Assembly (NCBI GenBank): GCA_014529385.2
Contig: CM043949.1
Location: 145,687,350-145,751,349, forward strand
Direction of reading: 5' to 3'
Length of the DNA stretch: 64,000 bases
DNA from: Adiantum capillus-veneris
Taxonomy: Eukaryota; Streptophyta; Polypodiopsida; Polypodiales; Pteridaceae
In this document: positions 48,874-59,859 of the stretch, piece by piece
Layout: each line of letters opens with the position of its first letter
How positions within the stretch are numbered: position 1 is the stretch's first letter
Made by a program: the position numbers and the translations under genes
The notes under the pieces: model-generated
What the model was told of the DNA's origin: nothing
The model's database searches: none
What the model saw: the letters and a program-made list of their open reading frames with translations, nothing else

Positions 48874-50244
48874 TCAAACCTTATGTTTGAACCAATATGT
48901 GTTGTAGTAGTCAGAGAACTCTCCACAAAACTTACAAAATTGCCATATCACCCATCCTATGGCGTACACGTATGTGGACTTGGTCCATGGGCATAAATTC
49001 TTGCCATCTAGTAACTCAGGAGCTCGCCAAGGATGAAGCTTTTGCCAGTTTTCATCGGTATTGTTGGTCTTTTGTGTCTCTAAGCCAACACGCAGAGCCA
49101 ATCCCCAATCAATTATTCCAATACGGGGAGTGAGATCCTTGGTAAAGTCCAACATGATGTTCCATGGATGGAGATCATTGTGGATCACTCCCTCGTCATG
49201 TGCGAATCGCAATGCCTTCACCAAGGCATGGATCAACGAGGGAGCATGATTGCACAGGCTCTTGATACTTTTTTTCTTGTCTTCAGAGGGCTGCTCCCAT
49301 TTAAAGTCTTCAGGGATCTTTCCTTTCCCCTCTTGATGCGCTACAAGCGTTGTGAAAGAGCCATATGGAAGGGGCACTGTCTCCATAAGATCACCTAAAG
49401 TTCCTCCATTGAAGTAGGGGAATATCAGAAACCATGGCAATGTTACAGAGTGGGCAATACTCCTCACAATCCCTCTATGGTTGAGATATACTCCACTTTC
49501 TGATGCAAAGCTTTTCCACTGGTGCTTGGCCTGTCCTTTGAACTCCTTGGCACAATAAGTATTTGTTGCAGGAGAGAATTGATCCCTTTGATTTGAACTT
49601 GCAACCCTGTGCCATAAGCCCCTGACCCAAGTTTCTTGATCTTCTTAATGGACTTATTTGGAGTGCCCAAAGTCATACTACATTCAGAATTGTATGTACT
49701 GCTCTCCAGGTGACTGGCAGAAGCAGTAGAACTCGATGTTCCCTCAATGGCAGCCTCCTCAATAAACGGTTCTGCAGCTTGGCTACTCCCCATAACTCTG
49801 GTGATAGCCATTCGCATTTTCTTGCTTAGGCAACTGTGTGTCTATGTGGGATGCTCGCCTTGACCTCTCCTTCTCATCTCTCCATCTCGCGTTCCAATGC
49901 TCTAGCTTACCCTTGTCTACTTCTTGAGGGCATTCCTCTTTCACATCAGAGGCCACCTTGGGCAAATTGCCCACCCAGCTGCTCAATAATGAGATTATTG
50001 ATTCGTTTGTTTTCTTTGGATATAACAACAAAATTTTGCGGGCAATCTCACTGTATAATGATTGCAATCTAGACTCATCTACAACAATTTGTGCTATATC
50101 GTCGGGATCTAGTGCACTGACGATTGTAATCAACAATTGTCTAATTTTGTTTTTGAACTCTATCATTGAAGTAGCAGAAGGATCCATTTTTCTTGCAATG
50201 GTATTATTGCAAACAACACATTGTGAAATATAACTATGTGCCAC
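48874..50244 (-). pseudogene. Passenger gene: protein kinase with unknown N-terminal domain
   Basis: Frames 50,244-49,783, 49,817-49,560 and about 49,560-48,874 together give one protein of about 450 residues; the first and third are in the same frame, the middle one is shifted. The N-terminal 150 residues are unknown (FKNKIRQLLITIVSALDPDD). The kinase domain has the glycine loop KLGSGAYGT, beta-3 lysine in YCAKEF, hinge-like FPYFNGGTLGDLM, a catalytic loop HNDLHPWNIML (HRD changed to HND), IIDWGLAL (DFG changed to DWG) and the APE box as RAPELLDGK. The Asp and Asn of the catalytic loop and the metal-binding Asp remain, so the source kinase was probably active. Likely captured from a host gene by the surrounding transposon. 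Confidence 0.68.
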
Positions 50245-50299
50245 TCCATTTGGATCTTTTCTAAATTCTACGTGAAAGAAAAAGTGCAGTATAGACCAT

Positions 50300-51480
50300 A
50301 GATCTCATACGCTTTTGCAGTGACACACCTAATCGCAATTGAAACCATGTGCCAATGCCTCACCGCATAACAACTTACAAACAGATGCTCCTGTCATTCT
50401 AGCAGCAACACACATAGTCGCAATTACAACCATGTACCGAAGCATGAATGACTGAGAGCAACATAAAACATAGTCACCCTACGCTTTTGCAATGACACAC
50501 CTAGACGCAATTGCAACCATGTGCCAGTGCATCCACGCACGGTGACTTCTTTCAAACAGATGCTCCTGTCATTCTAGCAGCAACACACCTAGTCGCAATT
50601 GCAACCATGTGCCGAAGCATGAATGACTGGGAGCAACATAAAACATAGTCACCCTATGCGTTTGCAATGACACACCTAGCCTCAATTGCAACCATGTGCC
50701 AGTGCATCCATGCACGGTGACTTCTTTCAAACAGATGCTACCATCAATCTAGCAGCAACACACCTAGTCGCAATTGCAACCATGTGTCGAAGCATGAATG
50801 ATTGGGAGAAACATAAAACATAGTCATCCTACGCTTTTGCAATGACACACCTAGTCGCAATTGCAACCATGTGCCAGTGCATCCACACACAATGTCTTCT
50901 TTCAAGATTCACGCATATGAAACAATATGAAATTATTTGAGCACACATTCATGCATTAGATGCTACTGTCAATCTAGTAGCAATGCACCTAGTCGCAATT
51001 GCAACCATGTGCCAAAGCATGAATGACTGGGAGCAACATAAAACATAGTCACCCTACGCTTTTGCAATGACACACCTAGCTGCAATTGCAACCATGTGCC
51101 AGTGCATCCACACACGGTGACTTCTTTCAAACAGATGCTCCTGTCATTCTAGCAGCAACACACCTAGTCGCAATTGCAACCATGTTCGGAAGCATGAATG
51201 ACTGGGAGCAACATAAAACATAGTCACCCTACGCTTTTGCAATGACACACCTAGCCACAATTGCAACCATGTGCCAGTGCATCCACGCACGGTGACTTCT
51301 TTCAAACAGATGCTTGTGTCATTCTAGCAGCAACACACCTAGTTGCAACCATGTGCTGAAGCATGAATGATTGGGAGAAATATAAAACATAATCATCGTA
51401 CGCTTTTGCAATGACACACCTAGCCGCAATTGCAACCATATGCCAATGCATCCACGTACGATGATTTGATAAAAGAAATT
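50300..51480. repeat. 175-bp tandem repeat on the right side of the hAT element
   Basis: Seven units anchored by TACGCTTTTGCAATGACAC at about 50,308, 50,480, 50,655, 50,830, 51,055, 51,230 and 51,399 (spacing mostly 169-175, one of 225). Each unit has two half-units sharing ACACACCTAGTCGCAATTGC and AACCATGTGCC. Lies between the kinase gene and its presumed promoter. Confidence 0.93.
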
Positions 51481-51650
51481 TTATACCTTTAAGTTTTAAC
51501 GCAAAAAACTCAAAAAAACATCAATAAAATAAGGAAGGGATTAAAAAATTACTGCTACACTGCTTTGAGAATTTGGAAAGCTGCCAGAAAGTTTGGTGAA
51601 GAATACTTTTCAATGTACCTCTCTTGTGAAAAAGACAAGCACCAGTGTCG

Positions 51651-51662
51651 TCTTTATATAGC
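51651..51662 (-). promoter_or_regulatory. TATA box for the minus-strand passenger genes
   Basis: On the minus strand reads GGCTATATAAAGACG, a good plant TATA box, directly inside the GC-rich right terminus and pointing towards the kinase and RING-like genes. No other promoter was visible before the kinase gene. Confidence 0.5.
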
Positions 51663-51663
51663 C

Positions 51664-51735
51664 ACGGCGGGCCCGACGGGAAAGTTGATTTACCCGGCGG
51701 GCCATTTACTTAACCCGGCGGGCCTCGAGCCGGTC
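51664..51735. repeat. GC-rich CGGCGGGC cluster, right side of the hAT element
   Basis: Three copies of (C)GGCGGGCC within 70 bp (51,666, 51,696, 51,717) plus GCCCGACGGG, as at the left side. Marks the probable right end of the element. Confidence 0.65.
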
Positions 51736-52117
51736 TCCAAGTCTCCTTGCAGGTCAAAAAAGATGAATGTCAATTAACATAATATTTGTTATTTTGCATT
51801 TCTATTGTTATTAACCTGAAATTATAGTGTGATCATGTCATTTTAAAATCATTCTTTTGACTATTGTACCGTTGAAACCACCTGTGATAAGCACCTCTAA
51901 ATATTTATGAGGAACCCTTCCATCATGAAGCACACTTGGAATAAGGAGAAAACAAGGACATAAAGATGTAGTTCATCTTGAGTATATGTTCGTAGAGCAA
52001 CCAAAGGCTAAAAACAGATAAAAGACGAGAGAGATATGGCCACTCAAAGCTGGGGGTGTACTCTCTCTTGATAAAAAAGAGAGAGTGCATTTTGAAATCA
52101 TTGTGTTTATTTGCACT

Positions 52118-52560
52118 TCAACAATATACATGAGGTTGCCTTAGAAGAAGCACAACTTGCACAATCTTCCCATTGGGGCCACGACATGGAGTAGCAGAGG
52201 CAGGGAGACGTTTCAAGACCCTCAAATCCTCCCTCGTTCCCAATGAGTCCTTTTTGCCAATAATGTGGTCCCATAGTGTGTGGGCTACATTCTTGATTAT
52301 GTGCATGGGATCTGAGAAGTGTTGTATTTGTAGTTCCTCCAATATGGAAGCCTTAAAAATATGGAATACCTTCACATACCTTTTAGTGGAAAACTCGGAG
52401 CGGGATTGTTGTTGTAGTGCTCTTCCCAAATGGTTGCCCAATTTTCCATCGTGAGATTTAGAGGCGTCTTTTCATTTGTTGGAGCCTTGTGCTTGCTATG
52501 ACCTTGGGGTAAGAAATGATGGTTTTTTGGATAGATTAACTTGTGATGAGGGCTTTTCAC
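52118..52560 (-). pseudogene. CACTA transposase TNP2 fragment
   Basis: Contains KNHHFLPQGH, LPYWRN-like sequence in another frame, then QHFSDPMHIIKNVAHTLWDH, IIGKKDSLGTREDLR, matching the TNP2 segment in which a H-x-x-D-x-MHI-x-KNV motif is followed by GK-D and R-DL. Frames shift around 52,400. Same strand and correct order for the DUF4218 part at 42,780-43,800; the hAT element lies between them. Confidence 0.72.
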
Positions 52561-52999
52561 AAGCCAGCCTCACATACCCCTTTTCTCTCTTCCCCACACC
52601 ATGGAAACCCCCTCTTAGGGAGGGAGTGATAAAAGGCATTGAAAAAAAGTAAGAAAAGAAAAGTATGAGTATGTAAATAAGTGAGAAAGGCAAAATAAGC
52701 CACCTCGTGCCTGCGGGGCAGCCCATCCCCACCCTGCCTCCTTTTTCTTCATTGTTGCCCCATCGTATGTCCCTTTTTCTCTCCTCCACTCAAAAGGTCA
52801 ACCCCCTCTCTCTTCCCCTTGTCCTTTCTCCTTTCTCTCTCCCCTCAAGCTACCCCACCCCTGTCCTCACCAATAATACGTTCTTTATCACATGCCACCT
52901 CTCCTATCTTCTAAAATAGCATACCCCACCCCCTTTTTTCTCTCTCCTACACTCTCCCATGATCCAAATACCCCCCTCTCTCTCTAAAATTCAAAATCT

Positions 53000-53831
53000 C
53001 TCTTGTCTTGTAGCCAGATGGCCTCCCCCACATTCACACACACTTAGTTCTACTGAAAAAGGTACCCACAGACCCACCTTTACATGATGGTTACCAGATT
53101 TTTCTAGTGTACACACACATCTGCACACAGATTCACCTCTGAACACACTCCCCTCTCTCCCCTCTTGTAATTACTTTAATCTCAATGTCACCTCTCACTT
53201 TTTTCATCAACCCATCTCTCTCTCTTAGTATCTCTCTCATGAGACTGCTGTTCTGGCGTATATACACACAGCCAGACAAGTGGGGCTCAGAGTCACATGG
53301 CCGGTGCATATAATAATTTCTTGATTTCTAAAATTGTAGAATTTCTCCCCCCTCCTCCCCTATATAAAGAGGGGTAACCATCACACTATAACACACACAA
53401 CATCACCAGATAGTACACTATGCACTGTGTGTGCCTAGCGCACACACACACACACCCACACCATCACCATCACGGCAGTCACCATGCTCGACTTGAGCAT
53501 GACCTCTACACCCTTGGGCTATGGAAGATGAAGGGCAACTAAATGAAGGATGATGGTCATAACCCTCATGCGAGTCTTCGCCATCAGCTCCCACCTATCC
53601 GCCATGTTCTCTACCACTCTCTCCCTTCTCTTTCCCCTACCCTATGCTCCCCATTTCATCGCCTTATTCTCTAAATAAATCTTGAGGTTTTGTGAGTATG
53701 TTTCTTGCAATGTTTTGCCCATGTGAGGTGTGCGGAGTCGCCACCTAGTCTTGTGTTTGGAGTAAGCTTTTGTATGTGTGAAGGGTGTGTGGATTCGCCA
53801 TCCTTCTGTGGTGCCTAAGTACTAAGCTGCT

Positions 53832-53872
<41 letters not shown>

Positions 53873-54090
53873 TGATCTCATTCCCCTTCCTCTTCACCAT
53901 TACTCCCAAGCATCCATCTCTCTTGGATGAAAACTATGTTATGGTGGTGTGTTAGTTTGCGTCCTAGCTGCTCAAAGCTAGGTGGTGCCCCCTGTTTTCT
54001 TTATCTTGACAGGCTCAAGGCGCGCCATTCGGTCCCCGGTGTTTTAGAGGCTGTCGGGGTTCGGGGTTTAGGTTCGCTTTGCTCCCGTCA
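53000..54090 (+). mobile_element. LTR of a Ty3/gypsy-type element (left boundary not found)
   Basis: Has a strong TATA box (TATATAAAGA, 53,361-53,370) and ends GCTCCCGTCA at 54,090, followed by a primer site and a gag on the same strand. A CT repeat lies at 53,835-53,871. The final 140 bp match the LTR tail at 95-232. Pyrimidine-rich sequence from 52,700 may already belong to U3. No matching 3' LTR seen. Confidence 0.62.
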
Positions 54091-54092
54091 TT

Positions 54093-54110
54093 TGGTGGCC
54101 CCATGGAGGA
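54093..54110 (+). other. Primer binding site of unusual type
   Basis: TGGTGGCCCCATGGAGGA, two bases after the LTR end. Resembles the site of the element at 61,694 (TGGTGCCCCCACAGAGGA). Not the common iMet site; the tRNA is not identified. Confidence 0.55.
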
Positions 54111-54684
54111 TCTTTTCATGAAACCCTTCAGTTTACAAGACTAAAAACTCTAAACTATTGTGAATGGATGAATGGCTAGAAGGATTTGCTAACTGGACGA
54201 CAGAAGAAGAAGAGCTCCAAGCACAACTAGACGAACTCCGCATCTCCATCGAAGCTCGAGTGCCACGCATAACGGTAATCAATTTGCAGTGGGAGAGTCA
54301 ACCAACACGCCAAACTCAGTGGATATACATAGGCTGAGTGCCAAGAATAAGAAGGAGATGGTCAAAACCATGTCCGCACCCTACAACCAACCCACAACAA
54401 CAAGATGGAAGGACCTCTGCACAATAGAGAATCAACACTATTCTACTTTGAGAATCGGGTAACTCAAGTCACCGAGGTAATTATCACAGTCAGTTTCCAA
54501 GTCGCACCTGATGCTGCAGCAAGTATTGGCTCACACTCTCACTAGAGAAACTAGGGATCTACTGAGTTTGTTTGTAGGAAAGAACACCACCCTCTCCCAC
54601 AAGCTTGGACAGTGACTAAGCATCTCTAAGCTTCACATGAATCAGTACAACCTACCTCAAGACATATCACACATTTTATCCAAG

Positions 54685-54805
54685 CTTCAAATGGTACATT
54701 GCCTTGCACAAAAGGTAAGACAAATGGTACAACCTACCTCAAGACATATCACACATACCATGCCATTTGTCTTACCTTTTGTGCAAGGCAATGTACCATT
54801 TGAAG
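54685..54805. repeat. Perfect 43-bp hairpin with duplicated loop
   Basis: 54,685-54,727 is the exact reverse complement of 54,763-54,805, around a 35-nt loop. The loop repeats sequence found just upstream (TACAACCTACCTCAAGACAT at 54,647 and 54,729). Lies in the leader between primer site and gag. Confidence 0.95.
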
Positions 54806-54911
54806 TTTTAATCTATGTCCTAGTATAAGAGGGTATACACGCCTCCTTGTAAAGAAGAAAAAAACTTTTGCAACTTAAGTAGTGTGTCTTTCTAGCTCTC
54901 TCTCAGTAATC

Positions 54912-55358
54912 ATGGCAAGTGTAGCATTTCCAACATTTAAAGGAAAGAAGGGGGAGGATTTGGTAACAGACTTCCTAGATGACTTTGAAGTAGCATGTGT
55001 AGTGAGAAACAAAGATACGAATAAATCCCCGGTTAGAATCTTTAAGCATCTCATGAAGCTAGAAGCTAGATCATGGTACAATGCACTTCCACAAGCAACC
55101 AAGGATGATTGGGAGCCCTTAAAAACCGCTTTTAAGAGGCGCTTTGGGGGAGGTACCACTTCAGAAAAGTTGTGGGACAAGTTGAGAGACTTGAAGCAGG
55201 AGGGTCTTTTAGAATATGCCACCTATGAGTCCAAATTTTTGGATTTGTGGGAACGGTGGGTTGAGTCACTGGCAAGGGGGGAATCTGCACCCGATTCCCT
55301 AAAAAAAGATTGGTTCACGCATGGCTTATGGCCTCTTCTCAAGGAGAAGGTGAAAACA
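54912..55358 (+). pseudogene. Retrotransposon gag, cut off by a TG microsatellite
   Basis: MASVAFPTFKGKKGEDLVTD, then HLMKLEARSWYNALPQ, WEPLKTAFKRRFGG, YATYESKFLDLWERW and DSLKKDWFTHGLWPLLKEKV form a clean retrotransposon gag core (Retrotrans_gag) without stops. The frame then runs into a TG repeat and nothing of pol follows. ATG 54,912 fits the start better than ATG 54,882. Confidence 0.85.
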
Positions 55359-55421
55359 TGTGTGTGTGTGTGTGTGTGTATGTGTGTGTGTGTGTGTGTG
55401 TGTGCGTGTGCATGCGTGTGC

Positions 55422-55501
<80 letters not shown>
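55359..55501. repeat. (TG)n microsatellite
   Basis: About 140 bp of TG repeat with a few CG/CA interruptions; the Cys-Val, Thr-His and similar ORFs on both strands are only its translation. 55,502-55,806 shows no gene. Confidence 0.97.
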
Positions 55502-55502
<1 letters not shown>

Positions 55503-56659
55503 GGGTATACACATGCACACACAAAGGAGATTTTGGTGAAAAATGGTTCAAAAATGGAATTGAACATTTGAAAAAAAAGAAAGACAATAGAAAATAAACA
55601 AGAGTATATAGACTATTGCTTACATTATCCCAATTATAGGAATGCCTTCCCTCTCCCAAGATATTGAAGAAACATCAAGAGACTTCTTAAAAGGAGGATG
55701 GGAGTGGGAGTCGCATGGGTACAATTATCATCCACCACTAAACGGTTGACATTGTGTCAAAACCTACAACACGACCTTGTTGTGATTATCTCTGGTCACA
55801 CACATGTGTAAGGTTTCTAGTTTCTGAAACCTTAGAAATTGTACAAAGCCTGTTAAATTTAACTTGAAAACACTGTAGAATGATCCAACTATGGCTGATA
55901 TTGGTATTTTTGGAATCATAACCAGAGTTTGACTATGGTTACTATTTTTCAGAATCAGATTTCGATAAAATCTGGAAAAGTTACAAGCCCTGAAAGGTTA
56001 CATTAGGAATTCAATTAGTTAAGTAAAATTGGATGGTTTCAGTAATTATTATTAATAAAGACTTTCTTATCCTAAGGTTCTAGAAATTACTGATATTTCC
56101 AATTTTCATCATTAAAAATCAGTGAAATTAGTAGAAATCGATTCTGGAAGCTGAGGGGACTATGTCGAGGTGTTGGAAACCTTCCTGGGATAGATTTACC
56201 AGCAAGTGGTGCTAGCTGGAAGCTGGGCCTTCCTTGAGGTGCCAGAACAGCCCAAGGACCCTGAAAAGCTATAAAAAGACCCCCTTCCTTCACAAAAAAT
56301 TAGATTCGGAGCCTTGGTACATTCTCTCTCATCTAGAAAGACCTCTATGCAAAAATGTTGGTTAATCAATGTTAATTAGCACTAATCTTTCTTAATTAGT
56401 AAATCTAGGTTAACCTATTTACAAATTTCTTAATTAATTGAAGATTAAACCTATGTATACTAAAAAATTCTCTTCTAATTCAAAGTTCTCTACTGATTAT
56501 TGTGATTAAGCTTAGGGATACTAAGCTAATTAATTATTATATCATATTAGGCTAAAATTACTCATTTTAATCCCATTAATTAATGATAATTATACTAATT
56601 AATTTTAGATTAAGATGAGATAAATATTAGAGCTGTGTTAGATTGTCATTATGTTCGGA

Positions 56660-57430
56660 AAATTATCTTGTAATATTTTGAGTAATTATCATAATTAGTT
56701 AAGCAAAATTATACTATTTTTAAGAGAAAAGTAAAGGGGGAAATGATCAAACTAATCCAAAATGCTTTGAGATAATTATCAAAGATAAATTGCATCTTAT
56801 GAAACCCATGATAATTATCTTAAACTCAGGTAATTATTCTAACTAATTATCTCAATAGAATTACACTATCTTTAGGAGAAAATAAAGAAGGAAAAAAGCA
56901 AAATAATCCAAAATGGTTTGAAATAATTAAGAGAGGTAAATCACATTATATGAAACTTGTGATAATTATCTTAACCTCAGATAATTAGTATAACTAATTA
57001 TCACAACAGAATTACACTGTTTTTAGGGAAAAATAAAGGGGGGGAAATAGCAAACTAATCCAAAATGCTTTGAGATAATTATCAAGGGTAAATAATATCT
57101 TATGTAACTTGTGATAATTTCTTGCTATAAGATAATTATTCTAACTAATTATATCTACAAAATTACACTATTTTTAGGAGAAAATAAAAGGGGGAAATAG
57201 AAAACTATTCCAAAATGGTTTGAGATAATTATCAGAGGTAAATCACATCTTATGAAACCCGTGATAATTATCTTAACTTCAAATAATTAGTTTAACTAAT
57301 TATTTCATCAGAATTACACTATTTCTGAAAATAGCAAATTAATCTAAAAACCTTTGAGATAAATATCAGAGGTAAGACACACCTTGAGGAACCCATGATA
57401 AATATCTTTACCTCAAATAAATGGTTTAGA
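56660..57430. repeat. 150-bp tandem repeat array in the solo LTR
   Basis: About five AT-rich units anchored by CCAAAATGCTTTGAGATAATT (about 56,757, 56,908, 57,060, 57,210 and a weaker one after), the complement of the arrays in the other two LTRs. Confidence 0.88.
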
Positions 57431-57995
57431 TACTTATCTTCATTAAAAGTAATAGATTTTGTGTATAAACTAGGGAAAGAAAAATTAGTAAATGAATTTA
57501 TATAATTACACAATAAATACCTGAGGTCAAAAATCACTATTGAAGGTTGGCAAAATTACCTTAGCCTAAATAATTGGTATAACAAATTACTGTCGGGTGG
57601 CAAAGTTTGCCTAAATTAGACCATAAGTATAGAAGGAAAAAGTTATAAATCAATTTTATGAATTAACCAAAAAATTCCTAAAGATAGAACATATCAAATT
57701 ACATCTAGGGTGAGTAATCCACTAGCAGATAGGAAATATAATTTACTAAGGCAAAATATAAGATATTCTTGGAATATAGACTAAGGAGAAACCCAGTAAA
57801 ATAGCTTCCCTAATTATATGATAATTATGGGAAAATACTAATAGTACAAGGAAGTTACAAGAGTAATATCTCATCCAATAAACTATCAAGGATACCTATT
57901 TATTCCAAAAATCCTTATTTTTGGGTAAAAAGGAAGAAAATAGACTAGTCAGTTAATCCTCTAATCGATAAAGTCCTTTTATAAAGGCTGCCAAT

Positions 57996-58223
57996 ATGGC
58001 TCCAAAGAGAACCAGAGGAAATCCTCTTACCGAGGAAGAGGATATTAGAAAAAAAAGAAATAAAGCCATTCATGACCATGAGGCTGGGCCTAGTCATGGG
58101 CCTACGGAGGAATGTCTGCAGGCACCAGTGCACCAGCACATGGATGACCAGTCCCAGGTGGATTTCTATTTTTTTCGCTTACGTCTTTCAAAGTTCATTT
58201 CTAAGCTAGCATTGCATACATAA
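57996..58223 (+). CDS. LTR-resident 75-codon ORF, open copy
   Basis: Starts MAPKRTRGNPLTEEEDIRKK and ends KFISKLALHT. Charged, with a likely basic N-terminus and no membrane segment. The same frame with the same start and stop can be followed in both LTRs of the element at 28,578-38,199, each with one indel. It lies about 1.7 kb after the TATA box, in what would be the transcribed leader. After QSQ the sequence CAG/GTGGAT might be a splice donor. Unknown function. It could be the first exon of gag, a small leader protein or a chance ORF. Confidence 0.5.
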   Translation: MAPKRTRGNPLTEEEDIRKKRNKAIHDHEAGPSHGPTEECLQAPVHQHMDDQSQVDFYFFRLRLSKFISKLALHT

Positions 58224-59628
58224 GGGTTAGGAAGGAAAAACTGGCTGTAAATGGAAGGTAACTTCCAAGAAACCAACGAGCAGTGATTGAAAAATAGGAA
58301 AGTAATGATTGGGTTATGACTGATTGACCTAGCAAAGAAATGTTTGACCATCCTTAAGACAGCTTTGTCTCAAGACACCTTTGATTCCTTGGAATATTTT
58401 ACTCTAGGTAATGAGTAATGATGGCGATTCCGCCATGGAGGAGTCGGTTTCCTCAGTGCGCGTGGAGTCTTTACCCTGTGCTTGTTTGTACTTGTGGATA
58501 TTACTTAGGATATCAAGTTTATCCTAGAGGAACCGTCTGGTTGTATGGGCAACCAGTTGGCGTATGGGTGCCTGGACTATGGGTGATGGCTTTTTCCACC
58601 CCGAGTTTTATAAATAAGGAATGGGTGCCGTTTTTTCACCCTTGTATAGGTGGTCTTGAGACAAACTAGTACTGGTCAGAGATACTTCAGAATGACAGTA
58701 CCTTGTCTTAAGTCTAAAGATGTTTGTTTTCTAAAAGAATGTTTTCAATACTCTTTTCAAGGGTTGTCTTAATGAAATCGAGTTATGAAAGTTAAAAGAA
58801 ATCATTGTTTTAATTGTGATAAGAATGTGGTAGTAATTAAACAACAAAAGAATCATGTGTGAGTGCAGGGTGGTAAGTGGGGATTGACTAAGGTTGTCAA
58901 TCATGGACGGGTGGACCTGATTAGCCAGGTAACTATCCATTCCCGCGCACTAAAAACATCTAGAGACTTCTTCACTTGGAAGAGGAATCCACCAATGGTT
59001 GTCCCCTCACATATGTTAGGTGGGAAAAAGCATTGGCTAAGGAAACCTTCATATGAATGATGGAAGTTATAGGGCCGGAATAGTTGCTTTTTATTATTCA
59101 ACAAGTCGTCTGGTTTCCACTGCGAAACAAGACTAGGTCTCCTTCTAGGGCTATAAGCCTAAACCATTATCAATGGTAAGGGTGAATTCCCTAGAATTCT
59201 TCTTGTTTAGGGACTCTGATTTTATTAGGCCTAGAGACCTGTCAAGAGTCCCATCCCGCTTTTGGTGTCGACAGGTTTGGGGAACTTACAACATGTGTGA
59301 CTTTTGATGAAAACTATGTGGGAAAATAAATATGCACACTTGTGGTGTGCAGAGTGCATGGTTTGTGATATTATTGAGCATTATGGCTGCTAAACTTAAG
59401 GATGAAAAGGAGGAAGGCAATGGAAGCAAGAAGAGAGACGAAGGGAAAGAGGAGATAGAGAGAGTTAGCAGAGAGGGAGAGGGAGAGGGAGAGGAGACGA
59501 GACATGGGAATGGGATTGTGCTAGCTATGGTGGATGAAAGAGAAAAACTGTGGACACAAGTGAGTGTGTCTTTGCTAGATTATCACTCAAGAAAACTAGG
59601 TTCCAAGATCAACAAACTTGGACTCATA

Positions 59629-59652
59629 ACACACACACACACACACACACAC
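59629..59652. repeat. (AC)n microsatellite
   Basis: Short AC repeat. The surrounding 59,296-59,850 has a 120-codon Glu/Lys-rich ORF (59,332-59,694) without a known motif. Confidence 0.9.
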
Positions 59653-59859
59653 TATGTTAGACACACATACACACAAACCTACAAGCCAACTTGAAAAGAA
59701 TCTCCCCTTGATGCTGGGAAGTAGTCCATAAGCAAGAATCTCACCTCTGGCAATACGTTAGGCAATAGATCTGCAGCAGGTGAGGAGACAGAGGGCAAGA
59801 GAAGAGGCGGAGAATGAGGGAAATGCGCAGGGAAAGACCTGTGGGTTCGTTTTTTGTAG

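Larger units (their letters stand above)
43805..51800. mobile_element. hAT-type transposon with two passenger genes (approximate limits)
   Basis: The limits are inferred. The CACTA gene is interrupted between 43,800 and 52,118. The interval starts and ends with GC-rich clusters carrying the same CGGCGGGC motifs (43,885-44,010 and 51,664-51,735). It holds tandem arrays just inside both ends, a hAT transposase on the plus strand and kinase and RING-like genes on the minus strand. I could not identify terminal inverted repeats or an 8-bp target duplication, so the exact ends, and whether all these parts belong to one element, are not proven. Confidence 0.55.
55807..59290 (+). mobile_element. Solo LTR of the long-LTR family
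   Basis: Reverse-complement relative of the LTRs at 28,578 and 34,815. Starts TGTAAGGTTTC, ends GGGGAACTTACA, and is flanked by ACATG on both sides (55,802-55,806 and 59,291-59,295), with no internal sequence. TATA box TATAAAAAG at 56,270-56,278. Three kilobases of leader sequence follow the TATA box within the LTR. Confidence 0.94.

Noticed and set aside
55223-55659. Several Cys/Val- and Thr/His-rich ORFs on both strands
   Set aside because: They are translations of the TG microsatellite; only the part before 55,358 on the plus strand is gag.
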